Assembly: GCF_009829325.1 (NCBI RefSeq) | Contig: NZ_VUOS01000001.1 | Span: forward strand, 434,001 to 498,000 | Direction of reading: 5' to 3' | Length of the DNA: 64,000 bases | DNA from: Nocardia sp. CY41 | GTDB lineage: Bacteria; Actinomycetota; Actinomycetes; Mycobacteriales; Mycobacteriaceae | Shown here: piece after piece, positions 1 through 8,510 of the stretch | Layout of the letters: each line of letters opens with the position of its first letter | How positions within the stretch are numbered: position 1 is the first letter of the stretch | The notes under the pieces: model-generated | The model's database searches: none | What the model was told of the DNA's origin: nothing | Seen by the model: only the letters and a program-made list of their open reading frames with translations | Program-made: the position numbers and the translations under genes

Positions 1-33
1 CAGAGCCGCAACAAGGACGACGAGCAGGACTGA
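1..33 (+). CDS. C-terminal tail of an upstream gene (partial)
   Basis: Frame 1 reads QSRNKDDEQD and then TGA at 31-33. The charged tail looks like the end of a protein that begins before the window. The product cannot be identified from ten residues, and the frame could be open by chance. Confidence 0.35.
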   Translation, partial: QSRNKDDEQD

Positions 34-87
34 CCCGCGCCGGGTCCCGATCGCCCCTGCACGCGTGCCCACCGGTGAGGCCGTAGG

Positions 88-2595
88 GTGGTCGGAGTGG
101 ATCTGACCGAACTGCTCGACATCCCGGGGACCGACGCCGACGCGCTCTACGAGTCGTTCGGGATGTGGGCCGCCGAGCAGGGCACCCCGCTCTATCCCGC
201 GCAGGACGAGGCACTGCTCGAGCTGGCCTCCGGATCCAACGTCATCCTCGCCACCCCAACCGGTTCCGGTAAATCACTCGTCGCGGTCGGCGCGCATCTG
301 TTCGCGCTGACCCAAGGGGTGCGCAGCTACTACACCGCTCCGATCAAGGCGCTGGTGAGCGAAAAATTCTTCGCCCTCTGCGAGGTGTTCGGGGCCGAAC
401 GCGTCGGCATGGTCACCGGCGACGCCGCGGTGAATCCGGAGGCGCCGATCATCTGCGCGACCGCGGAGATCCTGGCCAACCTGGCGCTGCGGGAAGGCGC
501 GGACGCCGCCGTCGGCCAGGTCGTGATGGACGAATTCCATTTCTACGCCGACCCCGACCGGGGGTGGGCCTGGCAGGTCCCGCTGCTCGAACTCCCCCGC
601 GCCCAGTTCCTGCTCATGTCGGCCACGCTCGGTGAGGTCGACTTCTTCGCCCGTGACCTCGAGCGCCGGACCGGGCGCTCCACCGCTGTCGTCGCGGGCA
701 CCGAGCGCCCCGTGCCGCTGACCTTCTCCTATGCCCGCACGCCGATCACCGAGACCCTGGAAGAGCTGGTCACCACCCATCAGGCCCCGGTGTACGTGGT
801 GCACTTCACCCAGGCGGCCGCGCTCGAGCGGGCCCAGGCGCTGACCAGTGTGAATTTCGCTACGCGCGCCGAGAAGGACGCGATCGCCGACGCGCTGGGC
901 GAGTTCCGGTTCGCCGCCGGGTTCGGCAAGACCCTGTCGCGGCTGATCCGGCACGGCATCGGCGTACATCACGCGGGCATGCTGCCGAAGTACCGGCGCC
1001 TGGTGGAGCGACTCGCCCAGGACGGCTTGCTGAAGGTGGTGTGCGGCACCGACACCCTCGGCGTCGGCATCAACGTGCCCATCCGTACGGTGCTGCTCAC
1101 CGGGCTGACCAAGTTCGACGGCGTGCGCACCCGCAGGCTCAAGGCGCGGGAGTTCCACCAGATCGCGGGCCGCGCCGGGCGGGCGGGTTACGACACCATG
1201 GGTACCGTCGTGGTGCAGGCTCCCGAACACGAGGTGGAGAACACCCGGCTGCTGGCCAAGGCGGGCGACGATCCGAAGAAGCAGCGCAAGGTGCAACGGC
1301 GCAAACCGCCGGAAGGCTTCGTCTCCTGGAGCGAGGAGACCTTCGACCGCTTGGTCGCCGCGCAGCCGGAGCCGATGGTGTCGCGTTTCGCGGTCACCAA
1401 CGCCATGCTGCTGAACGTGATCGCCCGGCCGGGAAATTGCTTCACCGCGATGCGTCACCTGCTGGAGGACAACCACGAGCCGCGTCCCGCCCAGCGCAGG
1501 CACATTCTGCGTGCCATCCGGCTGTACCGCGCGCTGCGCGACGCGGGGGTGGTGCAGCAGCTGCCGGAACCGGACGCCCACGGCCGTCGCGCCCGCCTGA
1601 CCGTCGACCTGCAGCGTGATTTCGCTCTCGATCAGCCGTTGTCGCCGTTCGCGCTGGCCGCGCTTGACCTGCTGGACAAACAATCCCCGAGTTATACCCT
1701 CGACGTGGTGTCGCTCATCGAATCCACCCTGGAGGATCCGCGCCAGTTGCTGATGGCCCAGCAGCACAAGGCGCGCGGCGAGGCGATCGCGGAGATGAAG
1801 GCCGACGGCATCGACTACGACGAGCGCATGGAGCTGCTCGAAGAGGTCACCTGGCCCAAGCCGCTGGCCGAGCTCATCGAACCGGCCTACGAGACCTATC
1901 GCGCGGGGCACCCCTGGGTGTCGGAGTTCGCGCCCGCGCCGAAGTCGGTGGTCCGCGACATGGTCGAACGAGCCATGACCTTCGCGGAGCTGATCTCCTT
2001 CTACGAGCTGGCCCGCTCCGAGGGCGTGGTGCTGCGCTATCTCGCCGACGCCTACCGCGCGCTGCGGCGCACGGTGCCCGATGCGGCGCGCACCGAGGAA
2101 CTCGACGACATCACCGAATGGCTCGGAGAGCTTGTCCGCCAAGTAGATTCGAGCCTGCTCGACGAATGGGAGCAACTGACCAATCCGGGTGCGGAGACCG
2201 ACGCCGACCAGGTCGCGTTCGGCGCGGAGACGGTGCGCCCGATCTCGGCGAACGAGCGCGCGTTCCGGGTCATGGTCCGCAACGCGATGTTCCGCCGCGT
2301 CGAGCTGGCCGCGCTGCGGCGCTGGGACGAGCTGGCCGAGCTCGGCCCCGGCCCGGATTGGGCGGAGGCTTTCGCGGACTACTACGCGGAATATGAGCGA
2401 ATCGGCACGGGCCCCGACGCCAGGGGCCCGCAGCTGTTCCAAGTGGAACGAAGACCCGGATTCTGGCATGTGCGGCAGGTGCTCGACGACCCGGCGGGCG
2501 ACCACGGCTGGTCGATCGACGCGGTGGTCGACCTGGCCGAGTCCGACGCCGCGGGCGAGGTCGTCTTCGATGACGTCGCGGTGTCCGCCGGCTGA
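88..2595 (+). CDS. Ski2-like DEAD/DEAH-box RNA helicase with DUF3516
   Basis: 835 residues. This is a superfamily 2 ATP-dependent helicase expected to act on structured RNA in the cytoplasm. Visible motifs are Walker A ATPTGSGKS (55-63), Walker B DEFH (148-151), SAT (178-180) and the motif VI region IAGRAGRAGYD. The C-terminal half matches the actinobacterial DUF3516 extension rather than the HelY or Mtr4 C-terminus. The start is GTG with GGTGAGG about 8 bases upstream; a second GTG at 97 is also possible. It stands alone, followed by a 163-bp gap before the decarboxylase. The helicase fold is secure, the RNA substrate is unknown. Confidence 0.9.
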   Translation: MVGVDLTELLDIPGTDADALYESFGMWAAEQGTPLYPAQDEALLELASGSNVILATPTGSGKSLVAVGAHLFALTQGVRSYYTAPIKALVSEKFFALCEVFGAERVGMVTGDAAVNPEAPIICATAEILANLALREGADAAVGQVVMDEFHFYADPDRGWAWQVPLLELPRAQFLLMSATLGEVDFFARDLERRTGRSTAVVAGTERPVPLTFSYARTPITETLEELVTTHQAPVYVVHFTQAAALERAQALTSVNFATRAEKDAIADALGEFRFAAGFGKTLSRLIRHGIGVHHAGMLPKYRRLVERLAQDGLLKVVCGTDTLGVGINVPIRTVLLTGLTKFDGVRTRRLKAREFHQIAGRAGRAGYDTMGTVVVQAPEHEVENTRLLAKAGDDPKKQRKVQRRKPPEGFVSWSEETFDRLVAAQPEPMVSRFAVTNAMLLNVIARPGNCFTAMRHLLEDNHEPRPAQRRHILRAIRLYRALRDAGVVQQLPEPDAHGRRARLTVDLQRDFALDQPLSPFALAALDLLDKQSPSYTLDVVSLIESTLEDPRQLLMAQQHKARGEAIAEMKADGIDYDERMELLEEVTWPKPLAELIEPAYETYRAGHPWVSEFAPAPKSVVRDMVERAMTFAELISFYELARSEGVVLRYLADAYRALRRTVPDAARTEELDDITEWLGELVRQVDSSLLDEWEQLTNPGAETDADQVAFGAETVRPISANERAFRVMVRNAMFRRVELAALRRWDELAELGPGPDWAEAFADYYAEYERIGTGPDARGPQLFQVERRPGFWHVRQVLDDPAGDHGWSIDAVVDLAESDAAGEVVFDDVAVSAG

Positions 2596-2758
2596 GCCCG
2601 CATCGGCCATCGGTCCGGTATCCACGCAGGTCAGCGGCTCCTTCGTGCTGGCATAACGAGGGTGCGCGACCATGTGGCGAACCCAGGTTTCGACGGATTC
2701 GTTTCTGGGTACGGGCCGCTGATACTCTCTCCCCCGCTGCCCAAGCGAAAGATCAACT

Positions 2759-3874
2759 ATGCCCGAATCGCCGTACCTTGTCATCCATCCCGAGCGTGTC
2801 CGCCGGAATTACCGCGCGCTCGATGCCGCCCTGTCCACGGGTGACGGCGTCGCGACGAGGATTCGTTTCGCCGTGAAGGCGAGCCCGGTGCCGGAAATCG
2901 TGCGCCTGCTCGACGAGGAAGGCGCGGAATTCGACGTCGCCAGCATCGGTGAGATCGACCTGTGCCTCGGGCTGGGTGTGGCTCCGCAGCGGCTGTGCTA
3001 CGGCAACCCGATCAAGAAAGCCGCGCACATCGCCCGGTCCTACGCACTGGGGGTGCGGCGCTACGCCTTCGACACCGAGGACGACCTGCTGCGGATCGCC
3101 GAGCACGCACCCGGCTCCGAGGTGGAGTGCCGCTTCCTCGCCTCGGCGCCGGAGTCGCGCACGCCGTTCGGCACGAAGTTCGGCTGCAGCCCGGGTGAGT
3201 CGTTCCGGCTGCTGGTCCGGGCCAGGGATCTGGGGCTGGTCGTCGCCGGGCCGTACTTCCATGTCGGCTCCCAGCAACTGGACCCCACCGCGTGGCGGAT
3301 CGGCATCGAGCAGGCAGGCCGGATCGCCGAGGCACTGGCCGACAAGGACATCGCGGTGAGCTCGGTGAACATCGGCGGCGGGCTGCCGATCTCCTACGCC
3401 GACCCGGCGCCCGCGCTGGGCGAGATCGCCGCGGTGGTCAAGCACGCTGCGGCCGAATTCCTCTCCGGGACAACCGGATTGGTCGTCGAACCCGGCCGGG
3501 CACTGGTCGGTTCGGCGGGCACGATTCACACCGAGGTCGTCGGCGTCCGCACCGCGCCGGACGGCCGGCGCTGGGTGTATCTCGACATCGGCCGCTACAA
3601 CGGCATGGCCGAGACCGAGAACGAGTACATCGCCTACCGGTTCCGCACCGACCGCGACGGCGACCCCGTCGACGAGGCGGTGGTGGCCGGTCCGACCTGC
3701 GACGGCGACGATGTACTGTATCAACGCACGCGAGTCCTCCTACCGACCACGTTGCGAGCCGGTGATCGCGTTCGAATCCTCGACACCGGTGCCTATACCG
3801 CGAGCTATTCGTCGGTGTCCTTCAATGGTTTTCCGCCCTTGACCGTTCATGTCTCGGGCGCTGAGCGAGAGTGA
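2759..3874 (+). CDS. Fold type III PLP-dependent ornithine/lysine decarboxylase
   Basis: 371 residues of the alanine-racemase-like decarboxylase family (ornithine, lysine, diaminopimelate decarboxylases). The PLP lysine is K40 in FAVKA; further family motifs are HVGSQ, GGGLP (PLP phosphate binding) and EPGR. The catalytic cysteine is C314 in PTCDGDD, followed by YTASYSSVSFNGF near the C-terminus. The length is short for diaminopimelate decarboxylase and right for a bacterial ornithine/lysine decarboxylase. The stop overlaps the next gene's GTG by 4 bp, and that gene makes decarboxylated AdoMet and transfers aminopropyl groups. The likely product is therefore putrescine or cadaverine feeding triamine synthesis. 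Substrate choice between ornithine and lysine is not settled by sequence. Confidence 0.87.
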   Translation: MPESPYLVIHPERVRRNYRALDAALSTGDGVATRIRFAVKASPVPEIVRLLDEEGAEFDVASIGEIDLCLGLGVAPQRLCYGNPIKKAAHIARSYALGVRRYAFDTEDDLLRIAEHAPGSEVECRFLASAPESRTPFGTKFGCSPGESFRLLVRARDLGLVVAGPYFHVGSQQLDPTAWRIGIEQAGRIAEALADKDIAVSSVNIGGGLPISYADPAPALGEIAAVVKHAAAEFLSGTTGLVVEPGRALVGSAGTIHTEVVGVRTAPDGRRWVYLDIGRYNGMAETENEYIAYRFRTDRDGDPVDEAVVAGPTCDGDDVLYQRTRVLLPTTLRAGDRVRILDTGAYTASYSSVSFNGFPPLTVHVSGAERE

Positions 3875-5085
3875 GTTTGCCCATGACGGCGGAATTCACC
3901 GGTTGGCATGTGCTGGCCGAGTTCGGTGGTGTCGACGCAGATCTCTGCGACGATCTCGAACGACTCGAATCGGCGTTGCGTGAGTCTCTGATCGCGGCGG
4001 GCGTCACTATCTGCGATGTCGTACACAAGAAGTTCGAACCGCAGGGGGTGACCGTCCTCGCGCTGTTGTCGGAGTCCCACGCCTCGATTCACACTTATCC
4101 GGAGTCCGGCGACATCTTCGTCGACGTGTTCACCTGCGGCAGCATCGGCGCGGGCGCGTCGAAGGCGGTCGAGCTGCTTCGGGACGCGTTGGCTCCCAAG
4201 GATGTTCGCATGCAGGTCATCCGCAGGGGGCACGGTAGCCAGCGGATCGAGGAGCCGGTGGGCGCGGGTCTGACCCGCATCTGGGACCTGCACGAGGTGA
4301 TCGTCGACACCCACACCCCCTACCAGCACATGGTCATCGCGCGGACCGAGCAGGGCATCAGCCTGTTCTCCGACGACGACCGCCAGTCCACCGAGTTCTC
4401 CCAGCTCACCTACCACGAGGCGATGATGGTGCCCGCCTTCGTGCTGGCCGAGAAGCTGGACAAGGTGCTCATCATCGGTTCCGGCGAGGGCGTGGCCAGT
4501 CAGATGTCGGTGGCCGCGGGCGCCACCCACGTCGACCACGTCGACATCGACCGGCTCGAGGTGGAGTTGTGCGCCGAGCACCTGCCCTACGGGTACTCCA
4601 CCGACGAACTGGCCGCCGCCGTCAAGGGCGAAGGGCCGATCAAGGTGCACTACGCCGACGGCTGGGACTTCCTGGCCACGGCCGAGCAGGCGGGCACCCG
4701 CTACGACGTCGTCGTGATCGACCTCCCGGACGAGCGTGTGGAGGACGCGCAGCACAATCGCCTCTACGAGGCGGAGTTCCTGTCCCGATGTCGTGCGCTG
4801 CTCGCGCCCGGCGGCGTGCTGTGCGCCCAGGCCGGTTGCGCGACCATGTGGCGCAACGAGACCTTGAAGCGGTCCTGGCAGCGTTTCCACGAGCAGTTCG
4901 GCACCGTCGTGCACTACGGCAGCGACGAGCACGAGTGGTCGTTCCTCTTCGGCCTGGTGGACGCGGTGGAGGACCCGGTCGGCGCGATGACCGATCGTCT
5001 GGCGCTGCTGCCCTACCAGCCCGAGACCATCGACGCGCGGGCGCTGGTGCGCGGCGCGATCGAACCGCACGCCCTGCGGGTCTAG
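3871..5085 (+). CDS. Fused S-adenosylmethionine decarboxylase / spermidine synthase
   Basis: 404 residues with two domains. Residues 1 to about 115 are class 1b AdoMet decarboxylase: SESHASIHTYPE, with pyruvoyl-forming S69 (cleavage after E68), H74 and C89 in VFTCG. The serine that usually precedes this site by eight residues is Thr61. Residues from about 130 on are spermidine synthase: LTYHE, an AdoMet loop IIGSGEGVA in place of the usual GGGDG, and DLPDE with the catalytic aspartate. One chain thus decarboxylates AdoMet and uses the product for aminopropyl transfer. It overlaps the decarboxylase gene by GTGA. An ATG at 3883 is an equally good start. Such fusions are known in scattered bacteria. 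Confidence 0.9.
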   Translation: MSLPMTAEFTGWHVLAEFGGVDADLCDDLERLESALRESLIAAGVTICDVVHKKFEPQGVTVLALLSESHASIHTYPESGDIFVDVFTCGSIGAGASKAVELLRDALAPKDVRMQVIRRGHGSQRIEEPVGAGLTRIWDLHEVIVDTHTPYQHMVIARTEQGISLFSDDDRQSTEFSQLTYHEAMMVPAFVLAEKLDKVLIIGSGEGVASQMSVAAGATHVDHVDIDRLEVELCAEHLPYGYSTDELAAAVKGEGPIKVHYADGWDFLATAEQAGTRYDVVVIDLPDERVEDAQHNRLYEAEFLSRCRALLAPGGVLCAQAGCATMWRNETLKRSWQRFHEQFGTVVHYGSDEHEWSFLFGLVDAVEDPVGAMTDRLALLPYQPETIDARALVRGAIEPHALRV

Positions 5086-5099
5086 GCGACGACGCCGAG

Positions 5100-5126
5100 T
5101 GCGCCGGTTCCGGTCGAACCGGCGCA
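5100..5126 (+). terminator. Stem-loop terminator of the polyamine operon
   Basis: TGCGCCGGTT and AACCGGCGCA form a perfect 10-bp stem with a 7-base loop, 14 bases after the stop of the fusion gene. There is no U-tract, as is usual in actinobacteria. Confidence 0.7.
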
Positions 5127-5237
5127 TTCGGCGTTCTCCGGTCAGAGCCGTGCCGAGTCCGCCGGCGGCTGCTGTGGTGCGGCGGCTTGCTTCGGTTCCT
5201 CGCCGCTGGGCCCGAACACCGTGCTGTTTTTCGCGGT

Positions 5238-5444
5238 TCAGGAACGCTGCCGCTCGCGCCACCGTTCGACGTCGACCCCACCCACACCCCAGTTCGACAG
5301 GGGCACCTCGTCGATCACGACATACGTGCTCGCGGGTGCCTTGCCGAGCACCTCTTGCAGTAGATCCGTGACGCCCTCGATAAGCCGTGCCTTCTGCTCG
5401 CGAGTGACGCCGTCATCGGTGACTTTGATGTTGACGTAAGGCAT
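5238..5444 (-). CDS. 4-oxalocrotonate tautomerase-family protein
   Basis: 68 residues beginning MPYVNIKVT. Pro2 becomes the catalytic N-terminal proline after Met removal. Length and the beta-alpha-beta pattern (TREQKARLIEGVTDLLQEVLG) fit the small hexameric tautomerases. It starts one base after the stop of the SDR gene, so the two are surely co-transcribed and should share the TetR-family operator upstream of the SDR gene. The substrate is unknown; members tautomerise or dehalogenate small keto acids. Confidence 0.88.
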   Translation of the reverse strand: MPYVNIKVTDDGVTREQKARLIEGVTDLLQEVLGKAPASTYVVIDEVPLSNWGVGGVDVERWRERQRS

Positions 5445-5445
5445 T

Positions 5446-6180
5446 TCAAGCCGCCCTTCCCGAGATGAACCCGCCGTCGACGGGGAGAATGTGTCCGGTC
5501 GTGAACTCCGCGTCGGCCAGATACAGCACCGCGGCGGTTGTTTCGGCGACTTCGCCGATGCGGTTCAACAGCGCGAGTCCGGCCGAGGCCGATTCGTCTC
5601 CGTCGCCGAACAGCGGGGTGCGGATGATGCCGGGAGCGACCGCGTTGACCCGGATCCTGTCGGCCGCGAGTTCGGCGGCGAGGCTGGTGGTCAGCGCGTG
5701 GACGCCGCCCTTGCTGACCAAGGCCGCCGTGGCGGGCAGCCCGGCGAGGGCATGGTCGATCAGGACCGTGCCGATGTTCACGATGCTGCCGCCGCGCGCC
5801 TGCGTCAGGAACCTCCGCACTACGGCCTGCGTGGTGAAATAGGTGCCTTTGAGGTTGCCGTTCAGATAGCCGTCCAGGTCCGGCTCGGTGACGTCCACGA
5901 ATGGTTTCGCCCCGAAGGTGCCCGCGTTGTTGACCAGCACGTCCACGCCGCCGAATCGCTCGACGGCGACACCGACCAAGGCCGCTCCGGTCGTGGCTGC
6001 GCCGATGTCGCCCGCCACCGTGGCCACTCGCTGCGGCGCGCCCAGCTCGGCGGCCACCCGCGCCAGTTTCTGCTCGTCCCGCCCGTTCAGCACGACGTTG
6101 TCGCCGCGTTCCGCGAACGCCCGCGCGATGTCGCGACCGATCCCGCTGGAGGATCCGGTCACGATGACCGTTTTCGCCAT
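5446..6180 (-). CDS. SDR-family oxidoreductase lacking the catalytic tyrosine
   Basis: 244 residues from the chosen ATG, which has AAGGG six bases upstream; an ATG two codons earlier touches the Shine-Dalgarno. The Rossmann motif TGSSSGIG and NNAG mark the classical short-chain dehydrogenase/reductase family. At the active site the protein reads PATAALVSKGG: the lysine of YxxxK is present but the tyrosine position is alanine. It heads a two-gene unit with the tautomerase, and a perfect ACGACCGGTCGT palindrome lies 17 bp upstream. It may act on aldehydes or quinones with unusual chemistry, or may be non-catalytic. Confidence 0.85.
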   Translation of the reverse strand: MAKTVIVTGSSSGIGRDIARAFAERGDNVVLNGRDEQKLARVAAELGAPQRVATVAGDIGAATTGAALVGVAVERFGGVDVLVNNAGTFGAKPFVDVTEPDLDGYLNGNLKGTYFTTQAVVRRFLTQARGGSIVNIGTVLIDHALAGLPATAALVSKGGVHALTTSLAAELAADRIRVNAVAPGIIRTPLFGDGDESASAGLALLNRIGEVAETTAAVLYLADAEFTTGHILPVDGGFISGRAA

Positions 6181-6194
6181 TTCCATCCCTTCTC

Positions 6195-6212
6195 TATACG
6201 ACCGGTCGTCTT
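6195..6212. promoter_or_regulatory. TetR-family operator, copy 1 (SDR promoter)
   Basis: TATACGACCGGTCGTCTT, with a perfect 12-bp palindrome ACGACCGGTCGT at 6198-6209, lies just upstream of the SDR/tautomerase genes. The identical 18-mer occurs upstream of the adjacent TetR gene, which makes it the likely binding site of that regulator. Confidence 0.75.
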
Positions 6213-6255
6213 CGAACTGGCAGCCGAGACGCCGGATAGGTGTGCCGCCTCGAAA

Positions 6256-6846
6256 TCAGGGCAGGAAGTAGTCGCCGAGCAAGCGATCCAGGCACTTGTG
6301 CAGCGGCGTGAGGGTGCGCTCCATCTTCATCCGGATCACCGCCCCCTCCCAGGCTTCGAGCAGTAGATCGGCCAGCTCACCCGCGTCGATGTCGGCGCGG
6401 ATCATGCCGAGGCGCTGGCCCTGCGCGAGTTGCTCGGCGACGCGATCGCGCCACGCGTTCCACGCCGCCGACAGCGAGTGCCGCAAGAGATCGCTGCCTT
6501 CGAGTTCACCCCCGAGATTCGCGATGAGGCAGCCGCCGGTGAACTCGGCCGCTACGAAATCGTCCATCAACCGCGCGAAGAACGCCCGCAGGGCGCTCAC
6601 CGGATCCGGGGCGGCACCGAACGCCTCGGTCAGATTGCGCTGCACGCACTGGGAATGATGCTCGATGATCGCGCGCCCGAAACTCTCCTTGCTGTCGAAG
6701 TAGTTGTAGAACGAACCCTTCGGCACGCCGACCTTGTCGAGGATCTGCTTGATCCCGGTGCCGTGGTAGCCATTGGTCAGGAACCCGGCAGCACCCTCTT
6801 CTACGAGAAGCCGCCGGGTGTCGGCACTGCGCCGGGGTCGTGCCAT
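6256..6846 (-). CDS. TetR/AcrR-family transcriptional repressor
   Basis: 196 residues. The N-terminal helix-turn-helix is clear: GTGIKQILDKVGVPKGSFYNYF around residues 29-50, followed by SKESF. The C-terminal ligand-binding domain has CLIANLGGE around residues 105-113, including a cysteine as in NemR/AcuR-like sensors of electrophiles. It is expected to repress itself and the downstream SDR/tautomerase genes through the two identical palindromes. The inducer is not shown; a reactive aldehyde or electrophile would fit the neighbours. Confidence 0.9.
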   Translation of the reverse strand: MARPRRSADTRRLLVEEGAAGFLTNGYHGTGIKQILDKVGVPKGSFYNYFDSKESFGRAIIEHHSQCVQRNLTEAFGAAPDPVSALRAFFARLMDDFVAAEFTGGCLIANLGGELEGSDLLRHSLSAAWNAWRDRVAEQLAQGQRLGMIRADIDAGELADLLLEAWEGAVIRMKMERTLTPLHKCLDRLLGDYFLP

Positions 6847-6854
6847 GCGCTCAA

Positions 6855-6872
6855 TATACGACCGGTCGTCTT
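6855..6872. promoter_or_regulatory. TetR-family operator, copy 2 (autoregulation)
   Basis: The same 18-mer, TATACGACCGGTCGTCTT (palindrome at 6858-6869), 11 bases upstream of the TetR start codon and in the same orientation as copy 1. This implies negative autoregulation. Confidence 0.75.
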
Positions 6873-6891
6873 GAAATTACAAGCGCGGTCG

Positions 6892-7386
6892 TCATCCGAG
6901 GGACCCCGCCCATCCGGGCCCGGCCGAACCGCCGAAGCCTTCCGGATCCTGCCGCCACCGGGCGGACCGAGCGGCGAAATCCCGGAGGTGCACGGCGGCG
7001 AACCGATCCCGGTCCCAATCCGCAGGATCCGCCGACACGGTCCAGGCATAGGTCCACACCGGAGTATCCCGGCCATCGACGCGCACTCGGCGCAAGTCGT
7101 ACTCGTCGTCCTCGAACGCGTCGAGGATCACCCACTCCGCAGCGGTGAGACCGCTCAGCACAGCGCCGCGAGTGAGTCCCCGCGCCGCGGCGACAAGCCC
7201 CGGATAGAGCCGTCGAGGCAGCGCGGCAGCGCGCCATCCGGTCAACTCGGCCGGTTCGAGCACGGGAACTCGCCCGAGCAGCGTCTCCAGCACCTCGGGG
7301 AACTGCAGCGTGCCATAGGCGAACAACGCGTGGTCCATCCCGAACAGGCCGCTCAGCCGCCCTTCTCCCAGCGCCGCCGGTTCCAC
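6892..7386 (-). CDS. Gamma-glutamylcyclotransferase-like (AIG2-like) protein
   Basis: The core begins MDHALFAYGTLQFPEV; YGTLQ is the glycine-rich substrate loop of the GGCT/AIG2-like fold, and LDAFEDDEYDLRRV carries the acidic catalytic region. Members release 5-oxoproline from gamma-glutamyl compounds or act on related amides. I chose the GTG at 7386 because AGGAG sits seven bases upstream. An ATG at 7338 would give a more typical N-terminus with a weaker ribosome site. It lies downstream of oxyR on the same strand and may be co-transcribed. Confidence 0.75.
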   Translation of the reverse strand: MEPAALGEGRLSGLFGMDHALFAYGTLQFPEVLETLLGRVPVLEPAELTGWRAAALPRRLYPGLVAAARGLTRGAVLSGLTAAEWVILDAFEDDEYDLRRVRVDGRDTPVWTYAWTVSADPADWDRDRFAAVHLRDFAARSARWRQDPEGFGGSAGPGWAGSLG

Positions 7387-7428
7387 TTCGCCACTCCTCT
7401 CACCTGCCACCGCCGCGCCCCCACAGCT

Positions 7429-8364
7429 TCACATCGGCCGCTGAGCCCGAACGATGGCGGCCAGATATTCGTAATCCTCGGCGCGGGCGCTGGAAGTACG
7501 GAACACCAGGCCGATGGTGCGGCCGGGCGCGGGCGTAGCGAAGTGGGCGACATCCAATGTGCCGCTCGCGGTTTCCGTCGCGACGGCCATCTGCGGAATC
7601 AAGGTCACCCCGAGTCCGCCCGCGACGCACTGCACCACGGTGGACAAGGACGCGGCCCTGGTGTCGCCGACGGCCGCCGGGTGCACGTCGGCCGAGCGGC
7701 ACGCCTCCAATGCCTGATCACGCAGGCAGTGCCCCTCGTCCAGCAACAGCAGCGGCTGGGCGTCCAGCACCGCCGCCGCGAGGTCGGTGCGCCCGGCCAG
7801 CTCGTGACCGCGCGGAGTGACCAGCACGAACTCCTCTGCGTAGAGCGGAATTTCGACCAGACCGGGCATCTCGGTGGGGACGGCCAGCAACGCGACGTCC
7901 AGCACGCCGGTGCGCAACCCGTCCAGCAGCCGCGCGGTCTGGTCCTCGACGATCTGCGGGCGCAACTCGGGCAGCCGCTTGCGCAGTTCCGGCAGCAACC
8001 CGGGCAGCACATAGGGAGCGACCGTCGGGATGATGCCCATGCGCAGCGTGCCGCCGAGTCCGTCCCCGGTCGCCGACGCGACGAAGCGGTCGGCGGCCTC
8101 CAGGGTCGCCATCGCCTTGGGCAGCAAGCGCATTCCCGCGGCGGTCACCAGCACCCGTCGGGTGCTGCGCTCGATCAGCTGGAGCCCGAGCCCCTGTTCG
8201 AGGGCCGCGAGCGCCTGCGATAACGTGGGCTGACTCACACCGAGACGGGCGGCCGCGGTGCCGAAATGGCGATATTCCGCGATCGCCACGAACGCACGCA
8301 GCTGTGACAGGGTGGGCTGATAAGTCTGATCAGTCACTCCTATCAGTGTAGTGCGACTGATCAC
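7429..8364 (-). CDS. oxyR: Hydrogen peroxide-responsive LysR regulator OxyR
   Basis: 311 residues. The N-terminal winged helix includes [22 protein letters not shown], typical of LysR proteins. The effector domain has [16 protein letters not shown], the two-cysteine redox switch (C213 and C222 in this numbering). It is divergent from ahpC, as in mycobacteria and other actinobacteria, so it should activate ahpCD on oxidation by peroxide. The listed start is GTG at 8364. A GTG at 8337 (reading [10 protein letters not shown]) would give a more conserved N-terminus and would leave the candidate operator outside the coding region. Confidence 0.93.
   Translation of the reverse strand: MISRTTLIGVTDQTYQPTLSQLRAFVAIAEYRHFGTAAARLGVSQPTLSQALAALEQGLGLQLIERSTRRVLVTAAGMRLLPKAMATLEAADRFVASATGDGLGGTLRMGIIPTVAPYVLPGLLPELRKRLPELRPQIVEDQTARLLDGLRTGVLDVALLAVPTEMPGLVEIPLYAEEFVLVTPRGHELAGRTDLAAAVLDAQPLLLLDEGHCLRDQALEACRSADVHPAAVGDTRAASLSTVVQCVAGGLGVTLIPQMAVATETASGTLDVAHFATPAPGRTIGLVFRTSSARAEDYEYLAAIVRAQRPM
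8342..8361. promoter_or_regulatory. Candidate OxyR operator
   Basis: ATCAGT-N8-ACTGAT forms an inverted repeat with LysR-type spacing next to the oxyR start, about 150 bp upstream of ahpC. A short palindrome CTGATCAG occurs just beyond it, at about 8326-8333. Position and symmetry fit OxyR binding. There is no experimental consensus for this species to compare with. Confidence 0.45.
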
Positions 8365-8510
8365 CTTTACCTTTCAGCAGCCCTTGGGCAAGATCGCCCG
8401 TGAGCTTTTCACCCGCGGTGTGAGTCGGGTCCGAGGCGGTGGCTCACATAACCGCAACGACCTCGCAATACCGCAGAACACAGTTGGCAACCCACTGACG
8501 AGGAGAGAGC

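Noticed and set aside
274..2784. 836-codon minus-strand frame opposite the DUF3516 helicase
   Set aside because: It is an antisense shadow: Arg/Gly/His-rich composition, no domains, and a convincing helicase on the other strand.
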